Assembly (NCBI RefSeq): GCF_964355755.1
Contig: NC_092677.1
Coordinates: 5,275,001 to 5,339,000 of the forward strand
Reading direction: 5' to 3'
From: Antedon mediterranea
Taxonomy: Eukaryota > Echinodermata > Crinoidea > Comatulida > Antedonidae
DNA: 64,000 nucleotides
A program made the translations under genes and the position numbers. A model generated the notes under the pieces. It ran no database searches and was not told the DNA's origin. It saw only the letters and a list, made by a program, of their open reading frames with translations. The number at the start of each line of letters is the position of its first letter. The stretch's first letter is position 1. Below are positions 12,911 to 24,900 of the stretch, piece by piece.

Positions 12911-14118
12911 ATGTGCAATTGTTAATGTGTGTATTTCAGGCTTCTAGAAGGCGGAAAATAGGGTGCCAGCTCATTATTTCAATTCATATATATAAACTCA
13001 TGAATGGATTAGGCTATATAAATATCTTATATCGAATGATAGTGATTAGTATCTTTTATATTCTTTTATCAATATCTAAAGTAATATAAATCATTGCTAC
13101 ATACATATCGGGAGAATTTTTTGGTTTATCCAAAATTTGAGAAAGACTACGAATTGCATTTTAACAGGAGACTTGAAATATATCGTGAGACTCCCATCAT
13201 CCCTATTGGGAAAGTTGAGAGGTCATGCTAGTACTGTATAAATTATGTATATTTTTATATGATTGATACCGAATATATATTTATATCTTTAATTTCTGTA
13301 GTAATTAAGAATGTTTCATAGTACAAAACACTCTCATGTGCAATGTACACATTGTTTTTTTTTTTGGTAAAAAATATGCTACAATTATATACTGTAAAAT
13401 GAAAAACAACTAGCAACTACACTGATTGCTTTTGAAATGTAAATCAAATTTCATTGCATTTTCACATGACTGAACACCAGTAGGCCTAACTAACTGTTCA
13501 AACAACAATCGTAGGAAGGCCTCTGTAGTTTGGAAGCTTAATAGTCAATTTACACAGACATGGGGTAATAGTAGGGAGTTGTTAATCGCTGGTAACAGTA
13601 AGCTGAAAACCATGTAGGTTGTCTCACGTAGAATCTTACTGAATCTATCCTGAAAACCGCCTGTTTGCTCTGTGTTGTGTGTAAGTGGTCATAAGTAATG
13701 ACATAGATTCTATATTTGTATTACCGTTACCGCTCTTCTGTGTAAATTGGCCTGTAGTACTACAGTAGTGTGTTTACTATTGTGGAATTTAGTTTCGCTT
13801 TTCATTGACATTTTCATTCCAAAGAATAGAACAATACAGAGCAAAACTGGGAAAATGGAATGGGATACAATTAAAGCTTTGTTTGTCAATCAGAAAACCG
13901 TTTTTGTCAGTACAGTAAATGGGCCATTTCTAATCTCAAAGACAAAATATATTTTTAAGATCAGTTTTTCTTGCCAGCAGAAACATACTGTGAACCCTAA
14001 CGAATAAATAACAGTTATAAAATCACAAGAATTTTGCCAATGTCAGAATACCCAGGGTACATAAATATGTATCTCTTGACATGATTAAATCAATTTTTTA
14101 TATTATTTTAATACAGAG

Positions 14119-17100
14119 ATGCATTTACTAGTAGGTGTAGTCATATTCCTGGTTTTTACTAATGGTAAGTACCTTGTATTTCATTTCAATACAGTTTTAT
14201 ACTTCATGCTTATTATGCGATTGAAAGTATCATTTTCTGTGATAGTTTCTAAGCAATATTCAAAATCCTGAAGGATGAAAGCCACACAAAAAGACAAATA
14301 AAAAAGCATAAATATATTTTCTTTACTTTAGACCTAATAATATATTCTTTCATTTCTAGAGGCCCATTGCCAGTTGGTGACAACATCTGACCAGGAAGCC
14401 AATGAAGGTGATGCTGAAGTGGGGATAACTTGTGATTATTCACAATTTACTTCAACTGCACCTTATGCAATACAATGGGATGAACTAAATGATGGTGGAG
14501 TAATTATCAACCCAGGAATTGTGAATACTAATAAGGTGCAAAGTGAACGTTTCAGGTTAGAAACTTCTCCTGGTAAAGCTAATCTGGTGATGTCACAACC
14601 GCTGAGAAAAGATTCTCAAAGAATATTTCAATGTCAGATAAAAACACTAAGTGGAGATATTCAGTTATCAAATCCATCTATTCTAACTGTATATTGTGAG
14701 TAAAGTAGATTTAATATTCTGTTGTTATACCACTATTTCTGATGTAATACAATATTGCACCTCTGTAGAAGTTAACCTTTTTAGTAGATAGAGTCCTGGA
14801 GCATCAGTTTGGTAGTAGGGGTGTGAGAGACTGAGGTGAACACATTTTAGACAATAGACCTTTAGCTGCACCTAGAAATTTCATTTAAACTTGGAATTTA
14901 TTGACTTTATTTATTATTATTTTTCTGTTCTATCAATGTTTTATCTGAAAAATATAGAACACTAACAATGAAAGTGCTAAAAGTATAATGAATAAAAATA
15001 TCCAATCTGCAGACAGTACTATTTTGATCTTAGATCTTGTCAGTGCAGCTCAGGTTTCACAATTATTATATAGCTTAAGCTAGTTATGTTGGACATGGTA
15101 CACTGATTATGAACACAAAGAGTGCAGAAACTCAAGGAGCGAGCGTGCAATGAAAAATTCTATTAAATAATAAATTATTCTAACAAAAATGCATGGTGTG
15201 GATTTGAAGAGTGCTAGTCTAGAAAACAACATGCTTTTGTATAAAGCAGAATATAGAGAAGTGTAATATCTTATCTGCATAAAGAATAAATATAAATAAA
15301 AAAAATTATTTAACAACATTAATGATCTTTACTCTAGAAAATGTATTCTTAAAAAATACATTTATATTTTCTTTCTTTTGATAATCAGACTTAAATCAAC
15401 CACTTCTTGATGCCTCAGCAAGTACTGTCTATGAAGGTCAATCAGTGACCTTTACCTGTAGTAAACCTGATGGTGATCCTATTCCTGACATTATTTGGTA
15501 TAGAGATGGACAGACAGTCAACACCGACAACCCTTCTAGATATGAGATTGCAAATAGCAGTACAGAGTTAGTTCTTAAAATTAGATCAGCTACTGATGAA
15601 GATGGTGGGAGATATACATGTAAAGCAGAAAGTGATCAGTTTAAAGGAGATGATGCTAAGACAAGTGTTGAAAAACGGTTGATTGTAATTGGATATTGTA
15701 TGTACACATTACTTTTAACATTACTATTAATAATTGTCTTGTTAAAAGTATGATTTATGTGATTTAAATTTGATTTTAGTTTTAGTTTAAATCTAGAGAT
15801 AGACAGCATTAACATGAGCTAAATTTGTCTTTTTAGATATTTCCATTAATTTTACATCTGATGGTAGTTTTGCAACCTGTTCAGCAGATGGCTATCCCAG
15901 ACCATTATCAGTATTGATATTACAAGATGGAGAAGTGGTTAAGAAAAGAGAAAATACAGCAACTATAGAAATTAATGATGAGATATGTCAATCAAGTCTT
16001 ACCTGTGATGCAGAAAATGGAAAACTTAATCAAACAGCAGCATTAGAGAACTGTGGTCCAGGTCATACAGTATTCAGTAAATACAATTATTACAAAGCTA
16101 TACATACAAGTTTTAAAACAATATTTTAAGAAATTTAAAAATGTTGTTATAAAATAGGTCTTCCTGGTTGATAGTATATACCATTCACCAGAAAGAATAA
16201 TACATTGCTTGAATGTTAGACCTACAGATAAAATTAATTTACATTGACATCTGAGCTGATCTTGTACCCCTTTTTCAGATATCACTGTTGAGTTTACATC
16301 TGAAGATGGTTTTGCAACATGTACAGCGGAGGGCCATCCCAAGCCATCATCAGTATTGATATTAAAAGATGGAGAAGTGGTTGAGAAAGGAGAAAATACA
16401 GCAACTATAAAAATAGATGACGAGATATGTCAATCAAGTCTTACATGTTATGCAGAGAATGGAAACCTTAATGACACAGCCACACTGGAGAACTGTAGGC
16501 CCAAAGCAGGCAGGCCTACAGATGGGCCTACAGGCAATTTGAAAGGTATGTCACCATACTGTATTTACCAAGTTAGGTTAGTGACTGAGCAATACATGTT
16601 GGTGGTATTTAGTTTAATGTAAAATGCAACCAACCATTGTTAAAAGATGATTTAATCATCGTAGTGATGTCTCAAAAGAGAAAGAAAGTTAAGAGAAAAA
16701 ACAAAATGATTAAACAAATGTGTCAATATGAGTTAACAAATTAGAAAATAGTATAAAACAATGTTAATGTGTAGAAGAAAATGAATGTTAAAAGAAAATT
16801 TTTTTTGATTTTATTTATTACGTGCAATGTATTTCAATATTTTAAAAGATGATAAAATAAAAGTGGGATATACCAAGTAGATCACCAAAATACATTGCTC
16901 TTTAAACACTCCTTTTTGTTAAAACACAATTTGAAACAATGCAACTGTCAGACATTAATAACATGATGATTAACATCGCATATTTGTATTGCTTTATTTC
17001 ATGTTCATCAAGACAACAACTACTAAAGTAACTACCATATCACAACATATTCTGCCTTTTCCATCTTCCCCATGAAACATCCAACCTTCCTCATTAGCAG

Positions 17101-18685
17101 TTAACACAATATCGCAAAACAGAACACCAATAAGACTGGAAATTGGCACAGCCATTCTTCTTAACCAGAAATAGAAAACATTTTTATAAAATTGTGGTCA
17201 GTTGAAGAATTCACTAATTGCATTTTTAAAAATCACAGTAAATACTGCTGCAGGATATTTAACTGTAATGTATATTCATTTAAAACATTGATAGAGGTTT
17301 TTCAACGATAAGATGTATTTCCATTGAAATAACTTTGTTTTGATAATTGTTTATAATTGATAATAAATTTGTTGTTAACAGTTATTTCAGAAGATTCAGG
17401 ATCATCATATGCCATAATTCTGATTATTTTGTTTGTTGGTTTATTGACATGGTTTCTTCTTCTTGTTTGTAAGTATCATGTACTGTATTACTTAATGTCA
17501 CTTTGGAATATCATAAGCCCTTTTTATTTCAGTGAATTTTAATAACAGTATTCACAAATTTGAAACCCTCAACTATGTTAGGGTTACATGGAGTACTATT
17601 AGAATGTTTTTATTTAGAATTTTTTATTTAGAATTTTTTATTTTTGGGATTTTGATTATTAATTGTAGTTTGATGAGTAATGAAACGAAATAAATACTGC
17701 ATGGACATAGATTACATAATATTTCATAATGATATTGATACAAAGATTGCTTTTACAGTATATTGGTAGACCAATAGGATTTATTTTAATTTAAAAAAAT
17801 TTATTTTGTTTTAGATTTTATTTTTTACAAGAACATTGAGTGGAGCAATCAAGATAATGATATAGTGAGAGTTGAAGGTGGTAATCCAGTTGTGATGAGT
17901 TTTAAATACCGTCCAAGTATTGCAAGGTTCAAGACTTTTGAAATAAAGAAAGACAACAAGGTGCTTGGTTCAAATCAAAAGCAATTCATTAGTTGTAAAA
18001 CAGTCTGTCAGTTTGTCTGTTATTGCTGTCTTTACTTTTTTGGATTTTTTTGTATTGAATACTGCATAAATAAAGGTAAGTTACATATTTTAATTTTGTT
18101 AGTAGGTCATTGTTTCTCAAGTCATCATTTCTGACAGTTCTAAAAGTTAGTAGTCTGATGTTGTTATTATTGATATATAAAAGTTTTTAAATACAGCACT
18201 TTTTTAGTTTATTCTGCTGGGAGAATGATACATTGTTTGTATATCATTTCTGTTCATTATACCTGTACATTAGATGAATATTTTCTTATTTTTATTTAAT
18301 AGTTAAATACAACAATAAAGATAAAAAGAAACATGGAAGGAGGTGAGTTGAGTTTGTAACATTGGTGGGATTTATTTTGATTATTATATTTTAGCTAATT
18401 ACAAATTTTATTGAAAGGTTATGGTTAATAAAAGAGAATGTCCTGGTGATGCATAGGTCTTCTTTGTAGTTTAATATTATTATCTTGTATTGTGTTCCTT
18501 ATAGCAGTGGCAATAGAGGTGGTGAAGAGTATCAGATGATGGTCAATGAAAGACAAGGTCCTGATGGTGCAGAGTTACCTGCTGTTGTAATACAATTACC
18601 TAACAAGGATACAACAACTGACGAAACTGCTGTACAACAACCAACAGCAGCCACTGAATCTGAACAAAGTTCAGAGGTATTGTGA
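14119..18685 (+). CDS. G1 5' module: four-Ig transmembrane receptor with YxxM tail
   Basis: Exons 14119-14164 (signal peptide MHLLVGVVIFLVFTNG), 14360-14695 (Ig1), 15389-15697 (Ig2), 15837-16061 (Ig3), 16279-16545 (Ig4 and linker), 17382-17468 (TM1), 17815-18075 (half Ig-like segment plus Cys-rich hydrophobic segment TM2), 18303-18342 (basic stop-transfer-like KYNNKDKKKHGRR), 18505-18685 (tail with EEYQMMV, stop after SSEVL). Extracellular exon junctions are phase 1. Ig1-Ig4 match the Ig domains of the M genes in order (DYSQFTST, CSKPDGDPIP, ATCTAEGHPKP). YQMM fits the YxxM docking motif for PI3-kinase p85. The last exon can instead splice at GAG|GTATTG (after 18676) into 19060, continuing toward the Ig-sialidase module. 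AATAAA at 18755 and 18847 could end a short transcript. Confidence 0.8.
17382..18075 (+). other. Two membrane-segment exons in G1 (TM1 17382-17468; Ig-half + TM2 17815-18075)
   Basis: TM1 encodes a run like AIILIILFVGLLTWFLLLV. The next exon encodes EGGNPVVMSFKYRPS, resembling the front half of a V-type Ig domain but without the B-strand Cys or C-strand Trp, then a segment with several cysteines (VCYCCLYFFGFFCIEYC). Both exons are phase 1 at each end, so each can be skipped without a frameshift. TM1 spliced directly to 18303 would give a textbook TM, basic stop-transfer and YxxM tail. Both exons are conserved in G2 (47847-47936, 48312-48572). Confidence 0.65.
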
Positions 18686-18754
18686 AAATACTAAATCCTT
18701 CATTCCTTGAATTGAAAGTACAAAGATACAAAAAGAAAAAAGACATGTTTGTTT

Positions 18755-18852
18755 AATAAAGTATTGTGTGTTTTGTGGTGTTTCAAAAAGGAAATTTTGA
18801 CTCCTCCAATTTGATTCCTCTTTGGTACTTAAATTCTGTTTTTTACAATAAA
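18755..18852 (+). terminator. Candidate poly(A) signals after the short G1 reading frame
   Basis: Two AATAAA hexamers (18755-18760 and 18847-18852) lie 70-170 bases after the TGA at 18683-18685. Comparable hexamers follow the G2 stop at 49194. They support a transcript ending here but do not prove it. Confidence 0.4.
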
Positions 18853-19059
18853 ATGTTATCCTTTTTTTTCTAATTAGAGTAAAACCTATTCTTTGGGACA
18901 CCTCTATTCAAGGGCCACCCCAATTAAGGGGATACTTATCTGTGAAATGAATGAGACGCAATTTATTATATTGTAGCACTATGGCCAACCTTATTGTGAG
19001 CCAAATGTGACCCTTATGGGTTTTACTATATTAACAAAATATAATTGTTTTTTTCAAAG

Positions 19060-20617
19060 ACAAATCCTGATGACGAAGATACTGAACTTTTAGCACAACA
19101 TCAAGCAACATCTGATGTTAATACTGAAATTTCTGAAGAGGAAGGTAAACTTTTTTATTATTTTCTAGAATACTTTTTTAGTATTTGGTAGGGGAAATGT
19201 TAACATTTGTTGTCACTATAATGTATTCTCAAAGCTGAGGTTTCCATTTTGAAAAAGTAAATTCGATATTACCTGATACTTTTATTGTCAATATGAACAG
19301 ATTGACTTTAGAATTCTTTTTCAGATGTAATAAAAACATGATGACATTAAAATGTTAAACACATGAGCAAATCAAAAGATATATAATCCTATTTGCACTA
19401 TATATTGTGTACCGGTATATTGAATTATGGGTAGCATTTTAACAAACCTGACCACCTCCAACCTACAATACAAAATATATTAATTAGCTGTAGATGGCAA
19501 GATTTATTGAATATGAGTTCATGATGTGGGATGCGAAATGTTTCTGATATTAAAATTCAATTCTTTCTCTCTGCTCTATTTTTACAAGTCTGAAATCAAA
19601 ATCATTATAATTATATTTTTTTAATCAATTTTGTTTACGTTTTGCTTGATAAATCTCAAACTCAATACTACTGATCAGTAAAGTACTTTTTATGTTTTTT
19701 GTTTAAAAGGATGACATTTCGGCAACAATCATACAGTAAGAATTTATTAACATAAAAGCTTTAGAATGAGGCCTCCTCATTTTTTAAAATAATTTCTCAC
19801 TTCCAATTCTAATCCTATAAATCCTAACAATGCATAGGATATTATTTGATAATGTTTCTTGGGTTTTTAAATTCATTGGCTTTTAACAATCATCAAAAAA
19901 TTAACACGTGAAAGATAATTACAGGCTCTTTTTAATTTATAGACAAACCCTTTTTGCAAATAGAATATTCTCTAGGTTTGCTCAAACAAACATAGAGCAG
20001 AGGGTATGCATGTAGCAGCATCTCAAAACAAGATTTTGTTTATTTGTTTTTAAAAAGTGGTATTCCAATTCAGTGGTTCTTTGTTATATACAGTTTATTT
20101 CTGGCTAAATATTTTAATGAAATGTTAGTTTCTAGGTTTATATATATATATTCAGGTTGAAATTTTCAGACCGTTTGGATAGCTGAGTGCTCAATACTGT
20201 ACCAAGGTAGAGCATAAAACAAATTACTCAATTAAATGGAAAATTATAAAGAAATGCAAACCTTACTCAAATATTAACAAAAGATGTAATTTATGTATAT
20301 ATGAAAAGTATGTTATTATATGTCAACCAGAGCTATGCTCACTGAACCGTAAGAACGAGTTAGTCTCTACTTGTAGACATAGGAAAAAATTCTTACTAAA
20401 TTGCAGATCCAAACAGTTTATCTAAAACAATAGGCTATTGTATACGACTTCCTGATGACTCACTTTTATTAAGCACTATGAGACAACTGTGTCACTTATG
20501 TTTTATATTTCACCTGAAGAGTGCGGCCAGCTACATGCTGGTCGTACGAAACAAATTTGTAGTGATTAAAACAATGAAGTAACCAAGTTTTCTGCTGTTA
20601 TTTTATTTATATATATA

Positions 20618-20652
<35 letters not shown>

Positions 20653-21758
20653 CCTCTTACATTCTATAACATTTGCAACCATTAATTAAGTACTCTAACA
20701 CTGCCTTTGATTTTTAAGATCTACCTTATTTTTTCCTTTGTTTCTTTGTACTTTTTCATGTAAAAGTTGGGGATACTCATTTCCATTGTATTACAATATT
20801 GTCTACTGTGTAACCTTTACTTATGAAAAAGTAGAATTAAAAATTACCGAACCTGACTAAAGCTGAAACCACAAGAAAAAAAGGCTAGAGGACATCTACA
20901 TGCAATTTATATTAAGATTTTATTTATGTACAGTATTTGTTGCTACTACTCAATTGGATTTTATTTTTAAAAAGCATGTTTCTTAAATATTTTTGCCCTT
21001 CAACAGATTATGTATACTTTTTCTAAGACTAAGTTGTATTGTTGTTGTTTTTATTTTGTTTTAGCAAAAGACTCAAATGAAAGGTAACGGTTTGTGGTAC
21101 TATAGCAATAAAAGCTTATTTAATGTTTTGCTTTAATTGCTTAGATTATTTATGTTGACAATTTAAAACACCAGAATATTATCTATCATCTTATTTACCT
21201 AATCATTTTCTACTTTTATTCTTCTGTTTGTTAGTTACTGTGTAGTACAGCTGTATCTGCCAATATTTGTTTGTTAACTGAAATCTAAATAAAATACACT
21301 ATGTACATCAAGCACCTTTAAACCACAAGCTTCTATTTTGTGTGCTACATCTACAAACACCAACAATGTATTTTGGTTTATAAACATAACTGATTTTGAT
21401 TTGAATTCTGATTCTTAACTTTTTTTTCCCTGCTCTAAAGTTACAATCTTCGTCGCATACTTTGTGATCTTCAATATGCTTAATTTAGTGAATCTTCACT
21501 ATGTGTTTGTTGGAATATTTGCTGCGCTTATTTGTAAATCTTTGGTGAACTTACTTTTCGTAGTATATTGCTTTTTTTATACCACTGTATTTTATACTCC
21601 CACTTTGTGTGGTATAAGATGAATAAATTCCCTTACAATAACCTTTAAATTTTACATTCAATGGTTTAGTATTACCATGTGTTATTGTTTGTTTTAAATT
21701 CTAATTCTTTCTTCATTCTTTCTTTTTTTTTAGATCTGATAAGTACTCAAGTAAGTAA
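19060..21758 (+). CDS. G1 linker mini-exons (acidic tail), possible alternative C-terminus
   Basis: Three short exons with exact counterparts in G2: 19060-19144 (NPDDEDTELLAQHQATS), 21065-21083 (KDSNE) and 21734-21750 (SDKYS). Lengths 85, 19 and 17 bases are identical in G2 (50199-50283, 52203-52221, 52879-52895) and phases join exon 18505-18676 to the Ig exon at 22026. If the last mini-exon is not spliced the frame stops at 21756-21758 (SDKYSSK). They are therefore either an alternative cytoplasmic C-terminus of the receptor or a linker to the 3' module. Confidence 0.55.
20183..20600 (+). mobile_element. 5'-truncated Penelope-like retroelement in G1 intron
   Basis: In frame from about 20183 to the stop at 20423 the translation has the signature of the GIY-YIG-end C-terminus of Penelope-like elements: YSIKWKIIKK, CNLCIYEKYVI, LNRKNELVSTCRH and KKFLLN. 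A hammerhead ribozyme follows, then TA-rich DNA. The insertion sits in a (TA)n tract. G2 lacks this element at the paralogous site but has a different insertion in the same TA tract (51336-51769). Confidence 0.7.
20510..20565 (+). ncRNA. Type I hammerhead ribozyme motif (Penelope-associated)
   Basis: Core CUGAAGA at 20514-20520 (fits CUGANGA), stem II 20521-20547 (11 pairs, GUGCGGCCAGC with GCUGGUCGUAC, two wobbles, UACAU loop), GAAA at 20548-20551, minimal stem III with AAUU loop (20552-20559), cleavage triplet GUA ending at 20561, and stem I UCAC (20510-20513) with GUGA (20562-20565). Very short stem III is typical of hammerheads reported in Penelope-like elements. Predicted cleavage is after 20561. 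Confidence 0.72.
20607..20651. repeat. (TA)n microsatellite
   Basis: Near-pure AT dinucleotide run directly after the Penelope-like insertion. The corresponding TA runs in G2 are at 51303-51336 and 51770-51788. Confidence 0.9.
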
Positions 21759-21982
21759 CAACCATGATATTTTCTTTTAATATGACATTTACAAAGTGAC
21801 ATTACATTTATTTAAAGCTGATTCCTTCATAAAAATATGAAGTTTGTTTTAAGTAGAATAGAAACTTTCGTGTATATCAACATACCAGTATTTTATTCAT
21901 TGATCTATATACTCCATGGAAATTCACAAAAGCCCATTTTTTTATTGAATGGTGGATATCAAATTAATATTTTACTTTCAAC

Positions 21983-24900
21983 TTGAAGGTAAATCATCTG
22001 CAATTAATATATATTTACTTTTCAGTGTTTACAAATGGAAGAGGAAAAATCAGCCTAACGGTTTCAAATCTCGTGATATCTGATTCAGGAGAGTACAACT
22101 GCAACATAGAGGGCAATAGACAGCAAGATCAAGGTGTCAAAAATGTAACTGTTTATTGTGAGTTTTATAAATGATTCATTTTATTATTTTATTTTTTTTT
22201 AATCACTTCACTCTACCATGTCAGATAAGATTACAATTAAATAATGTATTAAATAATTGTTTAAGTTAAATCAGTTCCATCTTACTTGAATCTTCGGGCT
22301 CTTGATTAAGGCAAATGCCTTTTAAACGCCCTCCATTTCTTCTGTATTTATCTAGAATTGGTAGCAAAATTTATCTCCCATTGCTCTGTCTTTGTTTAGT
22401 TGATCCTTGAATGCATTTATGTTTTCTGCTTGTACTGTAGTGTGGTATAGATTGTTCCATGTGTTGACGATTCTACATGAAAAGGAGTGGCTTCTGATTT
22501 TCAGTCGGGCTCTTGGCTTTCTTAATTTGAATTGATGGCCCCTTGTTCTACTGTCCTCTCTAAAGTCAAAAAAGGTTTCGGCTTCAATATCATCCAAGCC
22601 CTTGATAATTTTAAACACTTGTATAATGTCCGCTCTCCTTCTTCTGTAATTCAGTGTAGGTAATCCAAGCTCTTTTAATCTCTGATCGTAAGATTTATCT
22701 CTTAACTTTTTGACAATTTTAGTGGCCCTACGCTGCACTCTTTCAAGCTTATCCAAATCACCTTTTAGGAGAGGGTACCATATACAGCTTGCGTATTCCA
22801 GATGAGGTCGAATTATACTTTTATAAAGGGGCAGGAACATATCCTTATCCATGTAAGCAAAAGATCGCCTTACCAATCCAATGAGTCTATTTGCTTTATT
22901 TACAGCTTCATTCGTATGTAGTGAAAATTTTAAAGACTGATCAAAAGTAACTCCAAGGTCCTTTTCAGTATTGGCATTTGGCAGATCCTCGTCACCTTCC
23001 TCTGTTGGCATAGTGAATTGCATTTGTGGATTTGAATTTCCATAATGTATTACTTTACATTTATTAATGTTAAATTTCAGCTGCCATCTTTTAGACCAAT
23101 CGGATAATGCCTTGAGATCATTTTGAACAGTATCATTTCTGTTTTCATACACAACATTAAACATCTTAGTGTCATCTGCAAACATCCATACTTTAGATTT
23201 AACTGCATCAGGTAGGTCGTTTATGAAAATGATAAATAATAAAGGGCCTAACACGCTGCCTTGAGGGACTCCGCTTTTAACCGTAGACCATTCAGAAAAT
23301 GCTGCGGCCACTCTAACTCTTTGTCTCCTCGCTGTCAAAAATTGATGTATCCATCTCAGTAGGTTTCCTTTTATTCCGTACGCTTCCAATTTTGTTATTA
23401 ATCTCTGGTGGGGGATAGAATCGAATGCCTTACTAAAATCCAAATATACAGCATCAAAGTTTTCTCCCGCATCCAGCAATTTCGTCCATTCTTCCATCAC
23501 CTCCAGCAATTGTGTGACGCAAGATCTACCTTTCCGAAACCCATGCTGTGCTTTTATAATAAGGTTTCTATCATTTAGAAACTGTATAATTTTGTCTCTC
23601 ACAATTGATTCCAAAAGTTTGCATACGACAGATGTCAAACTTACTGGCCTGTAGTTTCCAACCTCCGTCTTGTCCCCTTTCTTAAAAATTGGTACTACAT
23701 TTGCACATTTCCAGCACTCCGGTAACTTTCCAGTCGATAGTGATTTGTTGTATATTGACGTCAATGGAGTTGCAACAATTTCTTTAAGTTCCTTCAGTAC
23801 TCTTGGATGCACGTCATCTGGTCCAGCTGATTTATTTGAGTTCATCTGCTGAAGGCATGTAAGCACTTCCTCCTTTGTCACTTCAATTGACTCCAAATGG
23901 TCATCCACGTCAACTCTTGGTGTAACTTCTGGCAATGACTCGAGGTCTTCATTCGTGAATACACTTGTGAAAAATGCGTTGAAAATTTCCGCTTTATGCT
24001 GATTGTCATCAGCCATATTACCCTTTCCATCCTTCACCAATCCAATAGATTGAGTTGTTTTGGTTTTCTCTCTTACATATTTCCAGAAACTTTTAGGATT
24101 TGTTTTTACTTCATTGCAAATTTTCCGCTCCAGTGCAATCTTTGCTGCCCTTTTTTCACCTGTTACTATATTTCTTGCCTTTTTGTAACTGTCATAATCC
24201 TTCTGTTGTCGAGACCTTGTAAACTTTTTCCATGCATTTTGTTTCATTTTAATTTTCCTCTGAACGTCACCAGTCATCCAGATAGGTTTATTTTCTTTTT
24301 TTATGTTTGACTTGGGAATACAGATCTGAACAGCATTTCTTATTGATTTATTTAAAGCTTCACAGGCCTCTTCAACATTTGTATTTTCAAATTGGTAGTC
24401 CACCTCAGTAATCAGTTCTTTCATTTTAATATAGTCACCCTTGTTGAAATTTAGCTTGTATTCCATTTTCTCTTGTATTTTAGTTACACAGTCATATGAA
24501 AACAAGATTGTTACGTGGTCGCTTTTTCCTAATGGTGGACCTATCTCAATTTCACTTATTTTGGTTTCATCCATGGTGATTACTAAGTCGAGTATGTTAG
24601 GTGTTTGACCATCTCGAAATCGTGTTGGTTGCTGTATACACTGGCATAGAAAATTATCTCTAAGGCATTCTATAAACCGATTACTTTTATGTGTTTCATT
24701 TTTATTTGTACTCCAAGAAATCCAATCAATTTCAGGAAAATTGAAATCTCCTAACATGATGAAATCAGAAATACCATTTAGTTCACTTGCTTTGTTGATA
24801 GCAGATAGTAACGCTTGATTTTTTTCGTCAATACTGTTAGGACTTCTGTAAATACATCCGCATAATAGTTGTTGCCTTTTATTTATTTCAATTTTGATCC

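Larger units (their letters stand above)
10723..14118. promoter_or_regulatory. Head-to-head intergenic region M1/G1 (presumed divergent promoter region)
   Basis: About 3.4 kb separate the start codons of M1 (minus) and G1 (plus). The same interval exists between M2 and G2 (39090-42336) and aligns along most of its length. No convincing coding exon is seen. Both genes appear to have a splice acceptor just before or at the ATG (TTCAG before M1, ATACAG before G1), so 5' UTR exons and promoters should lie inside this interval. It contains two palindromic MITE-like elements, listed separately. The promoter role is inferred from gene orientation only. Confidence 0.5.

Noticed and set aside
13747-14007. 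86-codon ORF starting MACSTTVVCLLLWNLV upstream of G1, with a copy at 42049
   Set aside because: The first about 42 codons are shared between copies but the frames then diverge through indels, as expected for conserved non-coding spacer. No splice link to G1 that keeps frame was found.
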